Assembly: GCA_003134505.1 (NCBI GenBank)
Contig: PLBK01000038.1
Location: forward strand, 15,862 to 64,522
Direction: 5' to 3'
Origin: Actinomycetota bacterium
GTDB taxonomy: Bacteria; Actinomycetota; Thermoleophilia; Gaiellales; Gaiellaceae
Length of the DNA stretch: 48,661 bases
Both the position numbers and the translations under genes were made by a program. The notes beneath the pieces are model-generated. The model was not told the origin of the DNA, did no database searches, and worked only from the letters and a program-made list of their open reading frames with translations. Positions 32,838 through 41,741 of the stretch are shown in pieces; the stretch's first letter is position 1, and each line of letters starts with the position of its first letter.

Positions 32838-33143
32838 CTAGTGCTCTACGTGATCAGCCGCTCGCTCTACAAGATCCTCGGCGAAGCTCTCAGCACGCTC
32901 AGCATGGCGGATCGGCGTCGAACGCACGTCTGCGGCTGACACACCGTGAACTCCTACCTCCACCTCTTGCAGCTCCGACGGCTCGTAAAGGACAGTCAGC
33001 TTTGCTCCGCTGTAGGCGTGGACATCGCAAACATATGCCTCTGTGTTCGGAGCCCAGATGGCACTTGTGTCAGGCCGCCTGAGTCTCACGCTGAGGTTGT
33101 TTGGCGCCTCGCGAACGCAGCCGGGAACGATGCAGTCAGGCAT
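32838..33143 (-). CDS. small hypothetical protein
   Basis: A 101-residue protein beginning MPDCIVPGCVREAPNNLSVR, with a later YVCDVHAYSGAKLTVLYEPS. These give three Cys and a His that could bind zinc. The C-terminal half is acidic and helical. A strong ribosome site (GAGGAGGAGAC) and a TATAGA -10-like box lie upstream. The local DNA has lower GC and other codon use than the housekeeping genes, consistent with transfer together with the methyltransferase. No function can be assigned. Confidence 0.6.
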   Translation of the reverse strand: MPDCIVPGCVREAPNNLSVRLRRPDTSAIWAPNTEAYVCDVHAYSGAKLTVLYEPSELQEVEVGVHGVSAADVRSTPIRHAERAESFAEDLVERAADHVEH

Positions 33144-33216
33144 GTCTCCTCCTCGGGTCTATACGTAGAGTTTACGACACACTTCGCACATGATCGCTGC
33201 CCCGAGGCGGCCCGGA

Positions 33217-33245
33217 GCTGAGGCCGGGCTTTGCCCGGTCTCAGC
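33217..33245. terminator. strong hairpin
   Basis: GCTGAGGCCGGGC, loop TTT, GCCCGGTCTCAGC: a 13-bp stem with one G-U pair, between the small hypothetical gene and yraN. Confidence 0.6.
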
Positions 33246-33283
33246 CACTGCGGACCGACCTTGCTACTTCAGGGAAGGGGGCT

Positions 33284-33312
33284 CACGGGGGAAACCGGCT
33301 GTTTCCCCCGTG
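33284..33312 (-). terminator. terminator after yraN
   Basis: A perfect 12-bp stem (CACGGGGGAAAC, loop CGGCT, GTTTCCCCCGTG) directly abuts the yraN stop. It ends the long ribosomal-protein operon on the minus strand. Confidence 0.7.
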
Positions 33313-33642
33313 CTAGCCGAAGGCGTCCCTGACCCGCTCGAGCTTCCCCTGCCGAACGGCGACGACGTCGAACGTAGCCTCCAGGCCGGCGAGGTCGGGT
33401 CGGGTCGCGAGCCAGGCCTCGGCCGCACGCCGCAGGCGGCGCTGCTTCTCGGGCCCGACCATCTCCAGCGGGTCGCCACGGCCAGCGCCGCCCTTCGACT
33501 TCACCTCACAAAAGACGAGGCGTCGACCGCGGCGAGCGATCACGTCGAGCTCGTTGCCGCCCGCCCAGACGTTCGTGCCGAGGATCCGGTAACCGCGCAG
33601 GCGGTAGTGCCGGAGCGCCTGCTGCTCCGCCCGATTCCTCAC
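33313..33642 (-). CDS. yraN: YraN/UPF0102 family endonuclease-fold protein
   Basis: A 109-residue member of a family with a Holliday-junction-resolvase-like fold. It shows NRAEQQALRHYRLRGYRILG, then NELDVIARRGRRLVFCEVKS with the Asp, Glu and Lys of a PD-(D/E)XK site, and PEKQRRLRRAAEAWL. The physiological role of the family is unclear, although a DNA-processing or competence role is often suggested from its linkage to comM and dprA. The GTG start overlaps the rnhB stop (GTGA); a longer frame upstream is antisense-like noise within rnhB. Confidence 0.85.
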   Translation of the reverse strand: MRNRAEQQALRHYRLRGYRILGTNVWAGGNELDVIARRGRRLVFCEVKSKGGAGRGDPLEMVGPEKQRRLRRAAEAWLATRPDLAGLEATFDVVAVRQGKLERVRDAFG

Positions 33643-34463
33643 ACGGCGTAGCAGAGCGCCTGAAACGAGCGGCGGTGCACGTCGGACGGCCCGTGCCGGC
33701 GCACCCGGGCGGAGTGCTCGGGCGTGATGTAGCCGACGTGCGAGGCGAACCCGTAGGCCGGGAAGAGGCTGTCCATGCGCCGCATCAGCCGGTCTCGTAC
33801 GACCTTGGCGACGATCGAGGCGGCGGCGATCGCCGCGCTGCGCTCGTCGCCGTCCACGACTGCGGTGTGCTCGGGAGCCGAGGGGCCGAGTCGGAAGCCG
33901 TCGACGAGACAGACCTCCCCCGGGGGCGTGAGCGCGTGGAGAACGGCACGGAGACCGGTGAGGTTGCACACGTGCAGACCGTCGCTGTCGATCCTGGCCG
34001 GGGAGAAGGCCCGGACGCTGATCCGCTCCGCGCAACCGACGACGGCACGGAACAGCTCCTCGCGCTGGTCCTCGCTAAGCTGCTTGGAGTCGTTCAGCAG
34101 CGCGAGCGGCCGCACCCTGGCGCCGCGCAGAGTCTGGTAGTCGAACAGAACGCCGGCCACGAGCAACGGGCCGGCCAGGGAGCCGCGCCCGGCCTCGTCG
34201 GCGCCGACGACGTAGCGTGCGCCGATGCTCCGGTCGAAGCTAAGGAGCTTCGGGCCCGTCCGCCTCGGCCGCGACCGCGGCCTCGACGGGCTCGCCGGAC
34301 TCGGTCTCGCCTGCGGGCTCGGACTCGTCGGCGGACGCTTCGGGCTGCTCGGCGACAGGCTCCTCGACGGGCTCGGCTTCTGCCGCGGAAGCTTCTTCGG
34401 GAGCTTCCGCGGGAGCTTCCTCGGCGGCCTCGACGGCATCGGCCGAGGATAGCTTGCCCCCAT
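33639..34463 (-). CDS. rnhB: ribonuclease HII (N-terminus uncertain)
   Basis: RNase HII, which removes ribonucleotides and RNA primers from DNA. The catalytic motif [20 protein letters not shown] starts near residue 87 of the open frame. The later acidic residues (VCLVDGF) and [14 protein letters not shown] are present. The family normally starts about 10-20 residues before GADEAGRG, near 34240. No ATG, GTG or TTG exists there in frame. The first usable starts are ATG at 34439 or 34463, deep inside rplS. These would add a Pro/Lys/Arg-rich leader ([14 protein letters not shown]) read from the rplS tail in another frame. Either the overlap is real, or initiation is at a rare codon. Confidence 0.8.
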   Translation of the reverse strand: MGASYPRPMPSRPPRKLPRKLPKKLPRQKPSPSRSLSPSSPKRPPTSPSPQARPSPASPSRPRSRPRRTGPKLLSFDRSIGARYVVGADEAGRGSLAGPLLVAGVLFDYQTLRGARVRPLALLNDSKQLSEDQREELFRAVVGCAERISVRAFSPARIDSDGLHVCNLTGLRAVLHALTPPGEVCLVDGFRLGPSAPEHTAVVDGDERSAAIAAASIVAKVVRDRLMRRMDSLFPAYGFASHVGYITPEHSARVRRHGPSDVHRRSFQALCYAV

Positions 34464-34803
34464 ACTGCTTGGCCCTGACGCGCGCCTTCTTTCCCACTTT
34501 CTCGCGCAAGTAGTAGAGCTTCGCGCGATTCACGTCGCCGATCTGCACCATCTCGATGCGTTCGATCTTCGGCGAGTGGAGTGGGAACGTGCGCTCGACG
34601 CCGACGCCGAACGACTGCTTGCGGACGGTGAACGTCTCGCGGGCGCCGGCTCCCTGGCGCTTGATGACGATGCCTTCGAAGACCTGGACGCGTGACCGCG
34701 AGCCCTCGATGACGCGGAAGTGGACGCGGACGCTGTCGCCGGCCTTGAACCTCGGCAGGCCCTTGCGCAGCTGACGCTGCTCGATTGTCTCGATGGCGTT
34801 CAT
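34240..34803 (-). CDS. rplS: ribosomal protein L19 with acidic C-terminal extension
   Basis: The first 115 residues are a normal L19 ([75 protein letters not shown]). A further 70 residues rich in Ala, Glu and Pro follow ([20 protein letters not shown] and onwards), about 1.6 times the usual length. The extension is encoded by short GC-rich repeats and overlaps the start region of rnhB. ATG at 34803 is chosen; a GTG directly before it is the alternative. It closes the ribosomal-protein part of the operon. Confidence 0.88.
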   Translation of the reverse strand: MNAIETIEQRQLRKGLPRFKAGDSVRVHFRVIEGSRSRVQVFEGIVIKRQGAGARETFTVRKQSFGVGVERTFPLHSPKIERIEMVQIGDVNRAKLYYLREKVGKKARVRAKQYGGKLSSADAVEAAEEAPAEAPEEASAAEAEPVEEPVAEQPEASADESEPAGETESGEPVEAAVAAEADGPEAP

Positions 34804-34878
34804 CACGAAAGAGGGGCCCGCGCCGGGCCGACTGCCAATGCTAGCGAAAGGCCGGGGCGCCTCGCCGGCCGGGCAGCG

Positions 34879-35820
34879 CTAGCGGAAGCTGATCCGGTTC
34901 GGGGGCCAATAGACGAAGAACACCTTGCCGATCAGGTTGCCCCTCGGCACCGAGCCCCACTCGCGCGAGTCGCACGACTGCGACCGGTTGTCGCCCATAA
35001 AGAAGTACTGGCCTTTCGGGACGTGCCAGGTCTTGTCGAAGTGCGACGTGTCGGCGAGGCGCGTGTCGCTCGGGACGTAGGACTCCTTCAGCCTCTTGCC
35101 GTCGATGTAGATGAAGCCCTTGAAGTCCTCGTGGATGGTGTTGCCCGGGAGCCCGATCAGGCGCTTGACGAACGTGCCGCCCTCGCCGCACTTCTGGGCC
35201 GCCTCCGGGGGCGTCTTGAAGACGATGATGTCGCCGCGCGACGGGCTCGAGAACCAGTAGCAGAACCGACAGGCGAGCACGCGGTCGGAGAAGTGCGCCT
35301 CGCAGCCCTGGCCCGGCCGCGCGCAGTGCAGCGTCGGCTCCATCGACGAGGACGGGATCCGGTACGGGTTGACGATCCACTGCTTGAGCGCGAGCACGAT
35401 CAGGATGGCGCCGATGATCGTCACGGCCCAGTCGATCGCGATCCGCCAGGGCCGCGGGAGATTGCGCGTCATGCGGTCGACCGGATTCCACGAGCGGTGC
35501 GCCTGCGCGGGCTTCCCGTATCTCGGCTGCCCCCCTCGCGCGATCGCCTCGTCGTACGCCGCACGCCGGGTGGGGTCCGAGAGCAGCCGGTAGGCGGCAT
35601 CGACCCGCTTGTGCTGGTCGATGCGCGCGGGATCCGTGTCCCAGCGGTACATCTCCGCATAGCGCTGGTATGCGGCCCTGACGTCGTCCGCGGATGCGTC
35701 GCGCGGGACGCCGAGGATCTCGTAGGGATCCACCGTCGACGCCGCAACGCCGCTGTCGCCGACCGGGGGTGGCGTGACGCCGTCGAACATGCCCGGCGGG
35801 CGGCTCTCGGAGTCGCTCAC
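34879..35820 (-). CDS. lepB: signal peptidase I fused to an N-terminal J-like domain
   Basis: A 313-residue protein. Residues about 30-95 have the DnaJ J-domain pattern ([38 protein letters not shown]), but the HPD tripeptide that activates Hsp70 is missing; the corresponding segment reads [11 protein letters not shown]. One transmembrane helix ([20 protein letters not shown]) follows. The periplasm-facing type I signal peptidase has the catalytic Ser in [12 protein letters not shown], the Lys in [13 protein letters not shown] and the late [17 protein letters not shown]. It cleaves Sec and Tat signal peptides. The fused domain stays cytoplasmic and may contact a chaperone or the SRP/Sec machinery. 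The start overlaps the trmD stop as ATGA. Confidence 0.88.
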   Translation of the reverse strand: MSDSESRPPGMFDGVTPPPVGDSGVAASTVDPYEILGVPRDASADDVRAAYQRYAEMYRWDTDPARIDQHKRVDAAYRLLSDPTRRAAYDEAIARGGQPRYGKPAQAHRSWNPVDRMTRNLPRPWRIAIDWAVTIIGAILIVLALKQWIVNPYRIPSSSMEPTLHCARPGQGCEAHFSDRVLACRFCYWFSSPSRGDIIVFKTPPEAAQKCGEGGTFVKRLIGLPGNTIHEDFKGFIYIDGKRLKESYVPSDTRLADTSHFDKTWHVPKGQYFFMGDNRSQSCDSREWGSVPRGNLIGKVFFVYWPPNRISFR

Positions 35821-36476
35821 CCGGCGCTCCGGAGGCGACTCTGGTCACGACGCCATCCGTCGATCTGCGCGTGGTGCCCCGACAGCAGCACCTCCGGGAC
35901 GTGCCAGCCGCGGAACTCGGCCGGACGCGTGTAGTGCGGATACTCGAGCCCGCCCTCGAGCTCGGCCGAGAAGCTCTCGACCCGGGTCGACTCCTCGCTG
36001 CCGGTCGCGCCGGGCAGGAGCCTCGCGACGGCATCGACGAGAACCATCGCGGCGAGCTCGCCGCCCGAGAGGACGTACGGCCCGATCGAGATCGCGTCGG
36101 AGCAGAGATGGACGAGGATGCGCTCGTCGAAGCCTTCGTAGCGGGCCGAGAGCAGCGTCAGCCGCTCCTCCGCGGCGAGCTCCTCGACGATCTGCTGGTC
36201 GAGCGGCCGGCCCTGTGGCGTCAGGGCGACGACGCGGTGCTCCGGCACCCCGCCGTAGACGGCGTCGAGCGCCGCCGCGGCGACGTCGACGCGCAGCACC
36301 ATGCCGGCGCCGCCGCCGTACGGCTCGTCGTCGACCTGCCCGGAGCGGAGCGGCGTGAAGTCCCGGTAGTTGAGGAGCCGCAGGTCGAGCTCGCCGCCGA
36401 GCACGGATGCGAGCGGGCGCTGCTCGGTCAGCCATGCGAAGGCCTGGGGAACCAGGGTGAAGACGTCGAGCTGCAT
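35817..36476 (-). CDS. trmD: tRNA (guanine-N1)-methyltransferase
   Basis: A 219-residue SPOUT-class enzyme that makes m1G37 in tRNAs and so prevents +1 frameshifting. Visible features are [13 protein letters not shown], the substrate loop [14 protein letters not shown], the knotted AdoMet site [33 protein letters not shown], and [20 protein letters not shown] at the C-terminus. The length is slightly short but complete. It lies between rimM and lepB in the usual order. Confidence 0.95.
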   Translation of the reverse strand: MQLDVFTLVPQAFAWLTEQRPLASVLGGELDLRLLNYRDFTPLRSGQVDDEPYGGGAGMVLRVDVAAAALDAVYGGVPEHRVVALTPQGRPLDQQIVEELAAEERLTLLSARYEGFDERILVHLCSDAISIGPYVLSGGELAAMVLVDAVARLLPGATGSEESTRVESFSAELEGGLEYPHYTRPAEFRGWHVPEVLLSGHHAQIDGWRRDQSRLRSAG

Positions 36477-36971
36477 TCAGCGAGGGTAGTCGTCGTCGGC
36501 GAAGCCGCGCGCGACAACGATTCTGCCTGCTGCGAGGTCGACCTGGCAGATGCAGTCCTCGTGCATGGGGAGCGCGACGCCCGAATCGAGCTCGAGCACG
36601 TCGTTCGCGACCCCCGGAGCGACGTCTCGCACCCGGCCGAGCGGGCGCCCGCCTTCCTCCTCGACCTCGAGCCCGACCAGTTGGAAGACGTAATAGGCGT
36701 CGCCTGCCGGAGGCGGGAGCTCGGACACCGGCACGGTGAGCTCGGTGCCGCGAACGACCGGCCGGTCGAGCCGGATCACCGGCATGCCGCGCGCCCGCTT
36801 CGACGCGAGCACGCGCGCCTGCTCGCCGCCGGCCCAGAGCAGCGCGTCGACCGCGAAACGAGCCGGGTCGTCGCTGGCCGCCTCTACCACGAAGGAGCCG
36901 TCGAGCCCGTGTGGCCGACCGACGCGGCCGATCGTGACGAAGCCGTCGCCGGACGCGTCGCTACTCGGCAA
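36477..36971 (-). CDS. rimM: 16S rRNA processing protein RimM
   Basis: A 164-residue 30S maturation factor with the N-terminal beta-barrel (FVTIGRVGRPHGLDGSFVVE) and a C-terminal PRC barrel (YYVFQLVGLEVEEEGGRPLG, VALPMHEDCICQVDLAAGRI). It binds S19 and acts late in head-domain assembly. The TTG start overlaps the khpA stop region. Location before trmD supports it. Confidence 0.92.
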   Translation of the reverse strand: MPSSDASGDGFVTIGRVGRPHGLDGSFVVEAASDDPARFAVDALLWAGGEQARVLASKRARGMPVIRLDRPVVRGTELTVPVSELPPPAGDAYYVFQLVGLEVEEEGGRPLGRVRDVAPGVANDVLELDSGVALPMHEDCICQVDLAAGRIVVARGFADDDYPR

Positions 36972-37200
36972 TCTCGAGCAGCACGCGACGGTCGAGCCGC
37001 GCTCCCGCCGCCCGGGCGAGCGTCCGCAACGCCTGCACCATGCGCCCGCGACGCCCGATCACCTTGCCGCGGTCGGCCTCGGCGACGTGGAGCCGCAACA
37101 GCAGGTCGCCGTCCGCATCGATCTCCTCGACCCGGACGGACGACGGGTCGTCGACGATCTTCTTCGCCAGGAAGCAGACGAGGTCGGCCGGGGCGGACAC
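36961..37200 (-). CDS. khpA: KH-domain RNA-binding protein KhpA
   Basis: A 79-residue single KH domain with the GxxG loop in DRGKVIGRRGRMVQALRTLA. In other Gram-positive bacteria KhpA pairs with KhpB and affects RNA metabolism and cell elongation. The GTG start shares a base with the rpsP stop (TAGTG), so it is co-translated with S16. Confidence 0.93.
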   Translation of the reverse strand: MSAPADLVCFLAKKIVDDPSSVRVEEIDADGDLLLRLHVAEADRGKVIGRRGRMVQALRTLARAAGARLDRRVLLEIAE

Positions 37201-37448
37201 TACGCGACGCTGATGTTCTTGGCCTTCAGCAGGCGTGCCACCGGATCCGAGGGCTGCGCGCCCTTCGAGAGCCAGTCCTTGACCTTCGCCTCGTCGAACT
37301 CGATCAGCGACGGGTCGTGCTGCGGGTTGTAGCGCCCGACGATCTCGATGAACCGGCCGTCGCGCGGCGAGCGCGAGTCGGCGACCACGATCCGGTAGAT
37401 CGGGTTTTTCTTCGACCCGACCCGGGTGAGCCTCATGCGAACTGCCAT
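37200..37448 (-). CDS. rpsP: ribosomal protein S16
   Basis: An 82-residue S16 with [40 protein letters not shown] and the C-terminal [12 protein letters not shown]. The length is normal. A strong GAAAGGAGTGGG ribosome site lies directly upstream. It is the first ribosomal gene after ffh, with 11 nt between them. Confidence 0.96.
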   Translation of the reverse strand: MAVRMRLTRVGSKKNPIYRIVVADSRSPRDGRFIEIVGRYNPQHDPSLIEFDEAKVKDWLSKGAQPSDPVARLLKAKNISVA

Positions 37449-37459
37449 CCCACTCCTTT

Positions 37460-38779
<1,320 letters not shown>

Positions 38780-38787
38780 CGCCGGAC

Positions 38788-38793
38788 AGTGTA
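38788..38793 (-). promoter_or_regulatory. -10 element (TACACT) of ffh
   Basis: TACACT ends 8 nt before the ffh ATG, again leaderless spacing. GTCGAC about 17 nt further upstream is a possible -35. It lies in the 35-bp gap after the TOPRIM-like gene. Confidence 0.4.
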
Positions 38794-38814
38794 CGGGCCG
38801 ATTGTCGGTCGACT

Positions 38815-39423
38815 TTAGACAGCAGCCAGCGCGCGAAGGCAGCGGCTCAGGCTGTCGGATTGGATCGCGGCGACACTTGGCCGCCAGCCCTCTTCTTGAT
38901 CCAACAAGAATTCAATTAGCCGCGCTGCGTAGCCTGGGCCCACGCGCTGACCACTCCGCTGGGACGGCACCATGTCAGCCCGGATGGCTCGACGGCGAGA
39001 GTGCCTGGCCAGGTTAACCATTGTCTGTTTTGGGTCAAGCTCATCATCTGGAAGGACAGGTACACGAGCTAGCGGCACGCTCATGAACCTGGCGAGGCGC
39101 TCGCGATCGCCCAAGATCCACGACTCGATCGCGCGAACAGCAACCCGGAAGCACATTTGAGGAGCTGGTGCCGGAAGCACGCCGGACTGGAGCTCTGGGG
39201 CGCACGCCACCCCGTTGAGATCGAGGAGAACAACCCATGGCGCGTACTGAGCAGCGTGGTTGAATCCGGCCAGTCGCTTGAGCAGATTGGCCTTCCCATT
39301 TGTGACATAGACGTGCTCGATGGCGCGGTCCGTCTCCTGGCAAACGCGCCGCAGCGCAACCTCGTCGATCGAGCCCTCGACGGCACCCGTCAAGACATAC
39401 AGCTCTTCGACCTTAGCCCCCAA
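38815..39423 (-). CDS. TOPRIM-like effector of an ATPase-nuclease pair
   Basis: 202 residues from a TTG overlapping the ATPase stop. The start [20 protein letters not shown] has the hydrophobic strand ending in E-G typical of TOPRIM nucleases. [15 protein letters not shown] occupies the position of the DxD motif but reads D-x-N. Further conserved-looking parts are [38 protein letters not shown] and [13 protein letters not shown]. Partner order and size resemble two-gene ATPase/TOPRIM defence systems such as PARIS or Gabija in outline, but it is neither by sequence as far as I can tell. The start is inferred; no ATG exists in the N-terminal region. Confidence 0.6.
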   Translation of the reverse strand: MGAKVEELYVLTGAVEGSIDEVALRRVCQETDRAIEHVYVTNGKANLLKRLAGFNHAAQYAPWVVLLDLNGVACAPELQSGVLPAPAPQMCFRVAVRAIESWILGDRERLARFMSVPLARVPVLPDDELDPKQTMVNLARHSRRRAIRADMVPSQRSGQRVGPGYAARLIEFLLDQEEGWRPSVAAIQSDSLSRCLRALAAV

Positions 39424-40552
39424 AGAGCGACAACTGATCAGCGTTCTTCGGTTTCGCGCGCGGCAAGACCGCGGCCGCCATTGAATCTCCCCCCGCAAGG
39501 AGCGCGACCACCTGTCCGATGTCGGCGGCCAGCGTGACCTGAGTTCCTTCCTTGCCAGGCGTCAGTAGAAGGACTTCGTCAAGGCCGATTCCCTCGTCAG
39601 AGAGAAGCTCCGGAGAGTGGGTGCTCACAAGGATCTGCCGCGTTCGACTTCGCTGAATCCTCGCCATTACGGAAGGGATGAAGCGCACTACCTCAGGGTG
39701 TAGAGAGAGCTCTGGTTCCTCGAGGAGGAGCGGGCCCTGGCCATCCAGGAATGACCACAACAGGCCGAACAGACGCAAAGTCCCATCCGACAACTGATCC
39801 TCGGTCTGCCAACCTGCGTTCGGTCTCCAGTGTTCATATTGCGCTCGGAGGTGAGGCGCTCCACTGATCTCGTCTCTCTCCAGTTGGAGTTCTCGAAGCT
39901 GCGGAACCGCAACTCTGAGCGCCTGCGCGATTCGACCAAACCTTGAATCGCGCGTCCGACGATCAGTTCTAGCCAACTGCTCCAGAAAGTCCCCGCCGTA
40001 GGGATCCCCGGTACGGCCGACTGACCGATCCGGCTCCCGCACAAGTTGCGGAACGATGTGGAGATATCTGACGGAGGTTAGAAACTCAGCAACGTCTCGG
40101 AAGTCCTGGTTTGCGTTGATCTGCTCAAGGTGCGTTTGTCGAAGTCGTTCGCGGTCGCTTCGATCGGCTTCATCTGGACGTTCCAGCAAGACCTGGCCCC
40201 GATGCCGAACTTCTTCCCTAGTGATTGTCGGCTTGCGCTGATTGTCCTGAGTGAAGCTCAGAGAGTAGGACCACTCGTCTCGATCGTCGCTCTCACCAAT
40301 CCGAACAGAGAGGGCAACATCTGGGTATCTGCGGGCGGACAGTGACCGGATTTTGGACACACCGCCTCGCTTCTGGATGGCTTCTTGAAAACCGCCTCCA
40401 ACGGATGCGATGTCTCGTAGGAAGCGGAAAGCGTCCAGGAGGTTCGACTTCCCGGAGGCGTTGGGGCCGACTATGAAGACGCGTGACGCTAGGTCGGTGT
40501 CGACCTCGTAGAAGTTGCGCCACTTCTCAAGTCGGACGTGTGTGAACTGCAT
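39413..40552 (-). CDS. OLD/RecF-like AAA ATPase
   Basis: A 379-residue SMC/RecF/OLD-type ATPase. MQFTHVRLEKWRNFYEVDTD and Walker A VFIVGPNASGKSNLLDAFRF lie at the N-terminus. The region SDGTLRLFGLLWSFL occupies the ABC-signature place. Walker B is PLLLEEPELSLHPEVVRFI, and the switch His is in ILVSTHSPELLSDEG. Such ATPases act as sensors that hold or trigger a toxic nuclease. DNA composition is visibly less GC-rich than ftsY and ffh on either side, consistent with transfer. The stop overlaps the TOPRIM-like gene. Confidence 0.8.
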   Translation of the reverse strand: MQFTHVRLEKWRNFYEVDTDLASRVFIVGPNASGKSNLLDAFRFLRDIASVGGGFQEAIQKRGGVSKIRSLSARRYPDVALSVRIGESDDRDEWSYSLSFTQDNQRKPTITREEVRHRGQVLLERPDEADRSDRERLRQTHLEQINANQDFRDVAEFLTSVRYLHIVPQLVREPDRSVGRTGDPYGGDFLEQLARTDRRTRDSRFGRIAQALRVAVPQLRELQLERDEISGAPHLRAQYEHWRPNAGWQTEDQLSDGTLRLFGLLWSFLDGQGPLLLEEPELSLHPEVVRFIPSVMARIQRSRTRQILVSTHSPELLSDEGIGLDEVLLLTPGKEGTQVTLAADIGQVVALLAGGDSMAAAVLPRAKPKNADQLSLFGG

Positions 40553-40629
40553 TTGTAGTCCCCTAATCTACTGCGGCTCGGCGTCAGCACATGCCGCGAA
40601 GGCGCGAAGACGTGGTCTCCCTCCCCAGA

Positions 40630-41577
40630 TCATTCGCTACCAACGAGCGCCCGCGCGAAGTCCGCAGGGTCGAACGGCTGCAGGTCCTCGAGCCCCTCCC
40701 CCACGCCGATCAGCTTGACCGGCAAACCGAGCTCGACGGCGATCGGCAGGACGATCCCGCCCTTGGCCGTTCCGTCGAGCTTCGTCAGGGCTACTCCGGT
40801 CACCTCGACTGCCTCGCGGAAGAGCCGCGCCTGCTGGAGGCCGTTCTGGCCCGTGCTCGCGTCGAGCACGAGCAACGTCTCGTGGGGCGCACCTTCGAGC
40901 CGGCCGGCGATGACGCGCCGGATCTTCCGCAGCTCCTCCATCAGGTTCGTCTGGGTGTGCAGGCGCCCGGCCGTGTCGACGAGCACGACATCGCGGCCGC
41001 GGCTCTCGGCGGCGTCGATGGCGTCGTACGCAACGGCGGCGGGGTCGGCGCCCTTCGACGAGCCGACGAAGTCGGCACCTGCGCGCTGCGACCAGATCTC
41101 GAGCTGCTCGTCGGCGGCAGCCCGGAACGTGTCGGCCGCCGCGACCAGCACGGAGTGGCCGTGCTCCGAGAGGCGGTGGGCGAGCTTCCCGATCGTCGTC
41201 GTCTTGCCCGTGCCGTTGACGCCGACGACGAGAACGACGCTCGGACGGTCGTGAACGGCCAGCGTTCCCGGCTCGCCGAGCATGCCGGTGATCTCCTCGA
41301 CCAGGGCCTGCGCGAGGTCGTCGACGTCGCGACGCCTGCGCAGGCGGTCGACGAGCTCCTCCGTTGCGGCCACGCCCACGTCGGCCGAGATGAGCGCCTC
41401 CTCGAGCTCCTCCCACGACTCGTCGTCGCGCGGATCGAACCGACCGAGCGGCAGCCGGATGACGTTGCGGGTCCGACCGAGCGAGCTTCGCAACCGCCCC
41501 AGGAACCGACGGCGCTCGTCCTCCGGCTCGGTGAGCTCACGCTCGTCGCCGAGCAGGTCTGACCAGCTTCGCGCCAT
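40630..41577 (-). CDS. ftsY: signal recognition particle receptor FtsY
   Basis: An SRP-receptor GTPase of about 315 residues. It lacks the long acidic A domain of E. coli and has only a short basic N-terminus (MARSWSDLLGDERELTEPED). The NG domain has LVVGVNGTGKTTTIGKLAHR, AAADTFRAAADEQLEIW, VVLVDTAGRLHTQTNLMEEL, LTKLDGTAKGGIVLPI and GVGEGLEDLQPFDPADFA. ATG at 41577 is favoured by the -10 box 10 nt upstream; the frame is open for 17 more codons. Confidence 0.95.
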   Translation of the reverse strand: MARSWSDLLGDERELTEPEDERRRFLGRLRSSLGRTRNVIRLPLGRFDPRDDESWEELEEALISADVGVAATEELVDRLRRRRDVDDLAQALVEEITGMLGEPGTLAVHDRPSVVLVVGVNGTGKTTTIGKLAHRLSEHGHSVLVAAADTFRAAADEQLEIWSQRAGADFVGSSKGADPAAVAYDAIDAAESRGRDVVLVDTAGRLHTQTNLMEELRKIRRVIAGRLEGAPHETLLVLDASTGQNGLQQARLFREAVEVTGVALTKLDGTAKGGIVLPIAVELGLPVKLIGVGEGLEDLQPFDPADFARALVGSE

Positions 41578-41587
41578 CCGGGCGCGC

Positions 41588-41593
41588 AGGATA
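41588..41593 (-). promoter_or_regulatory. -10 element (TATCCT) of ftsY
   Basis: TATCCT lies 10 nt before the ATG, without a Shine-Dalgarno between. The 165-bp smc-ftsY gap also holds a TGTCACGCGTGTGA near-dyad upstream, a possible operator. A short GGGCC-GCA-GGCCC stem lies nearer smc. Confidence 0.4.
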
Positions 41594-41741
41594 GTCACGA
41601 GCGCCCGGGCACGGCGGGTGCCACACAATCGTCACAGTCGCGTCTCACACGCGTGACACTTTCCCGGCTACGCTCAAACCGGGGGGTCAGGGCCGCAGGC
41701 CCCGGGGGGAAACCAGTAGAGAGAGGGCCGCGCCGCCCCCG

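Noticed and set aside
34240-34440. Tandem repeat array within rplS/rnhB
   Set aside because: The short GC-rich repeats are explained by the Glu/Ala codons of the L19 tail. There is no regular unit like CRISPR or VNTR.
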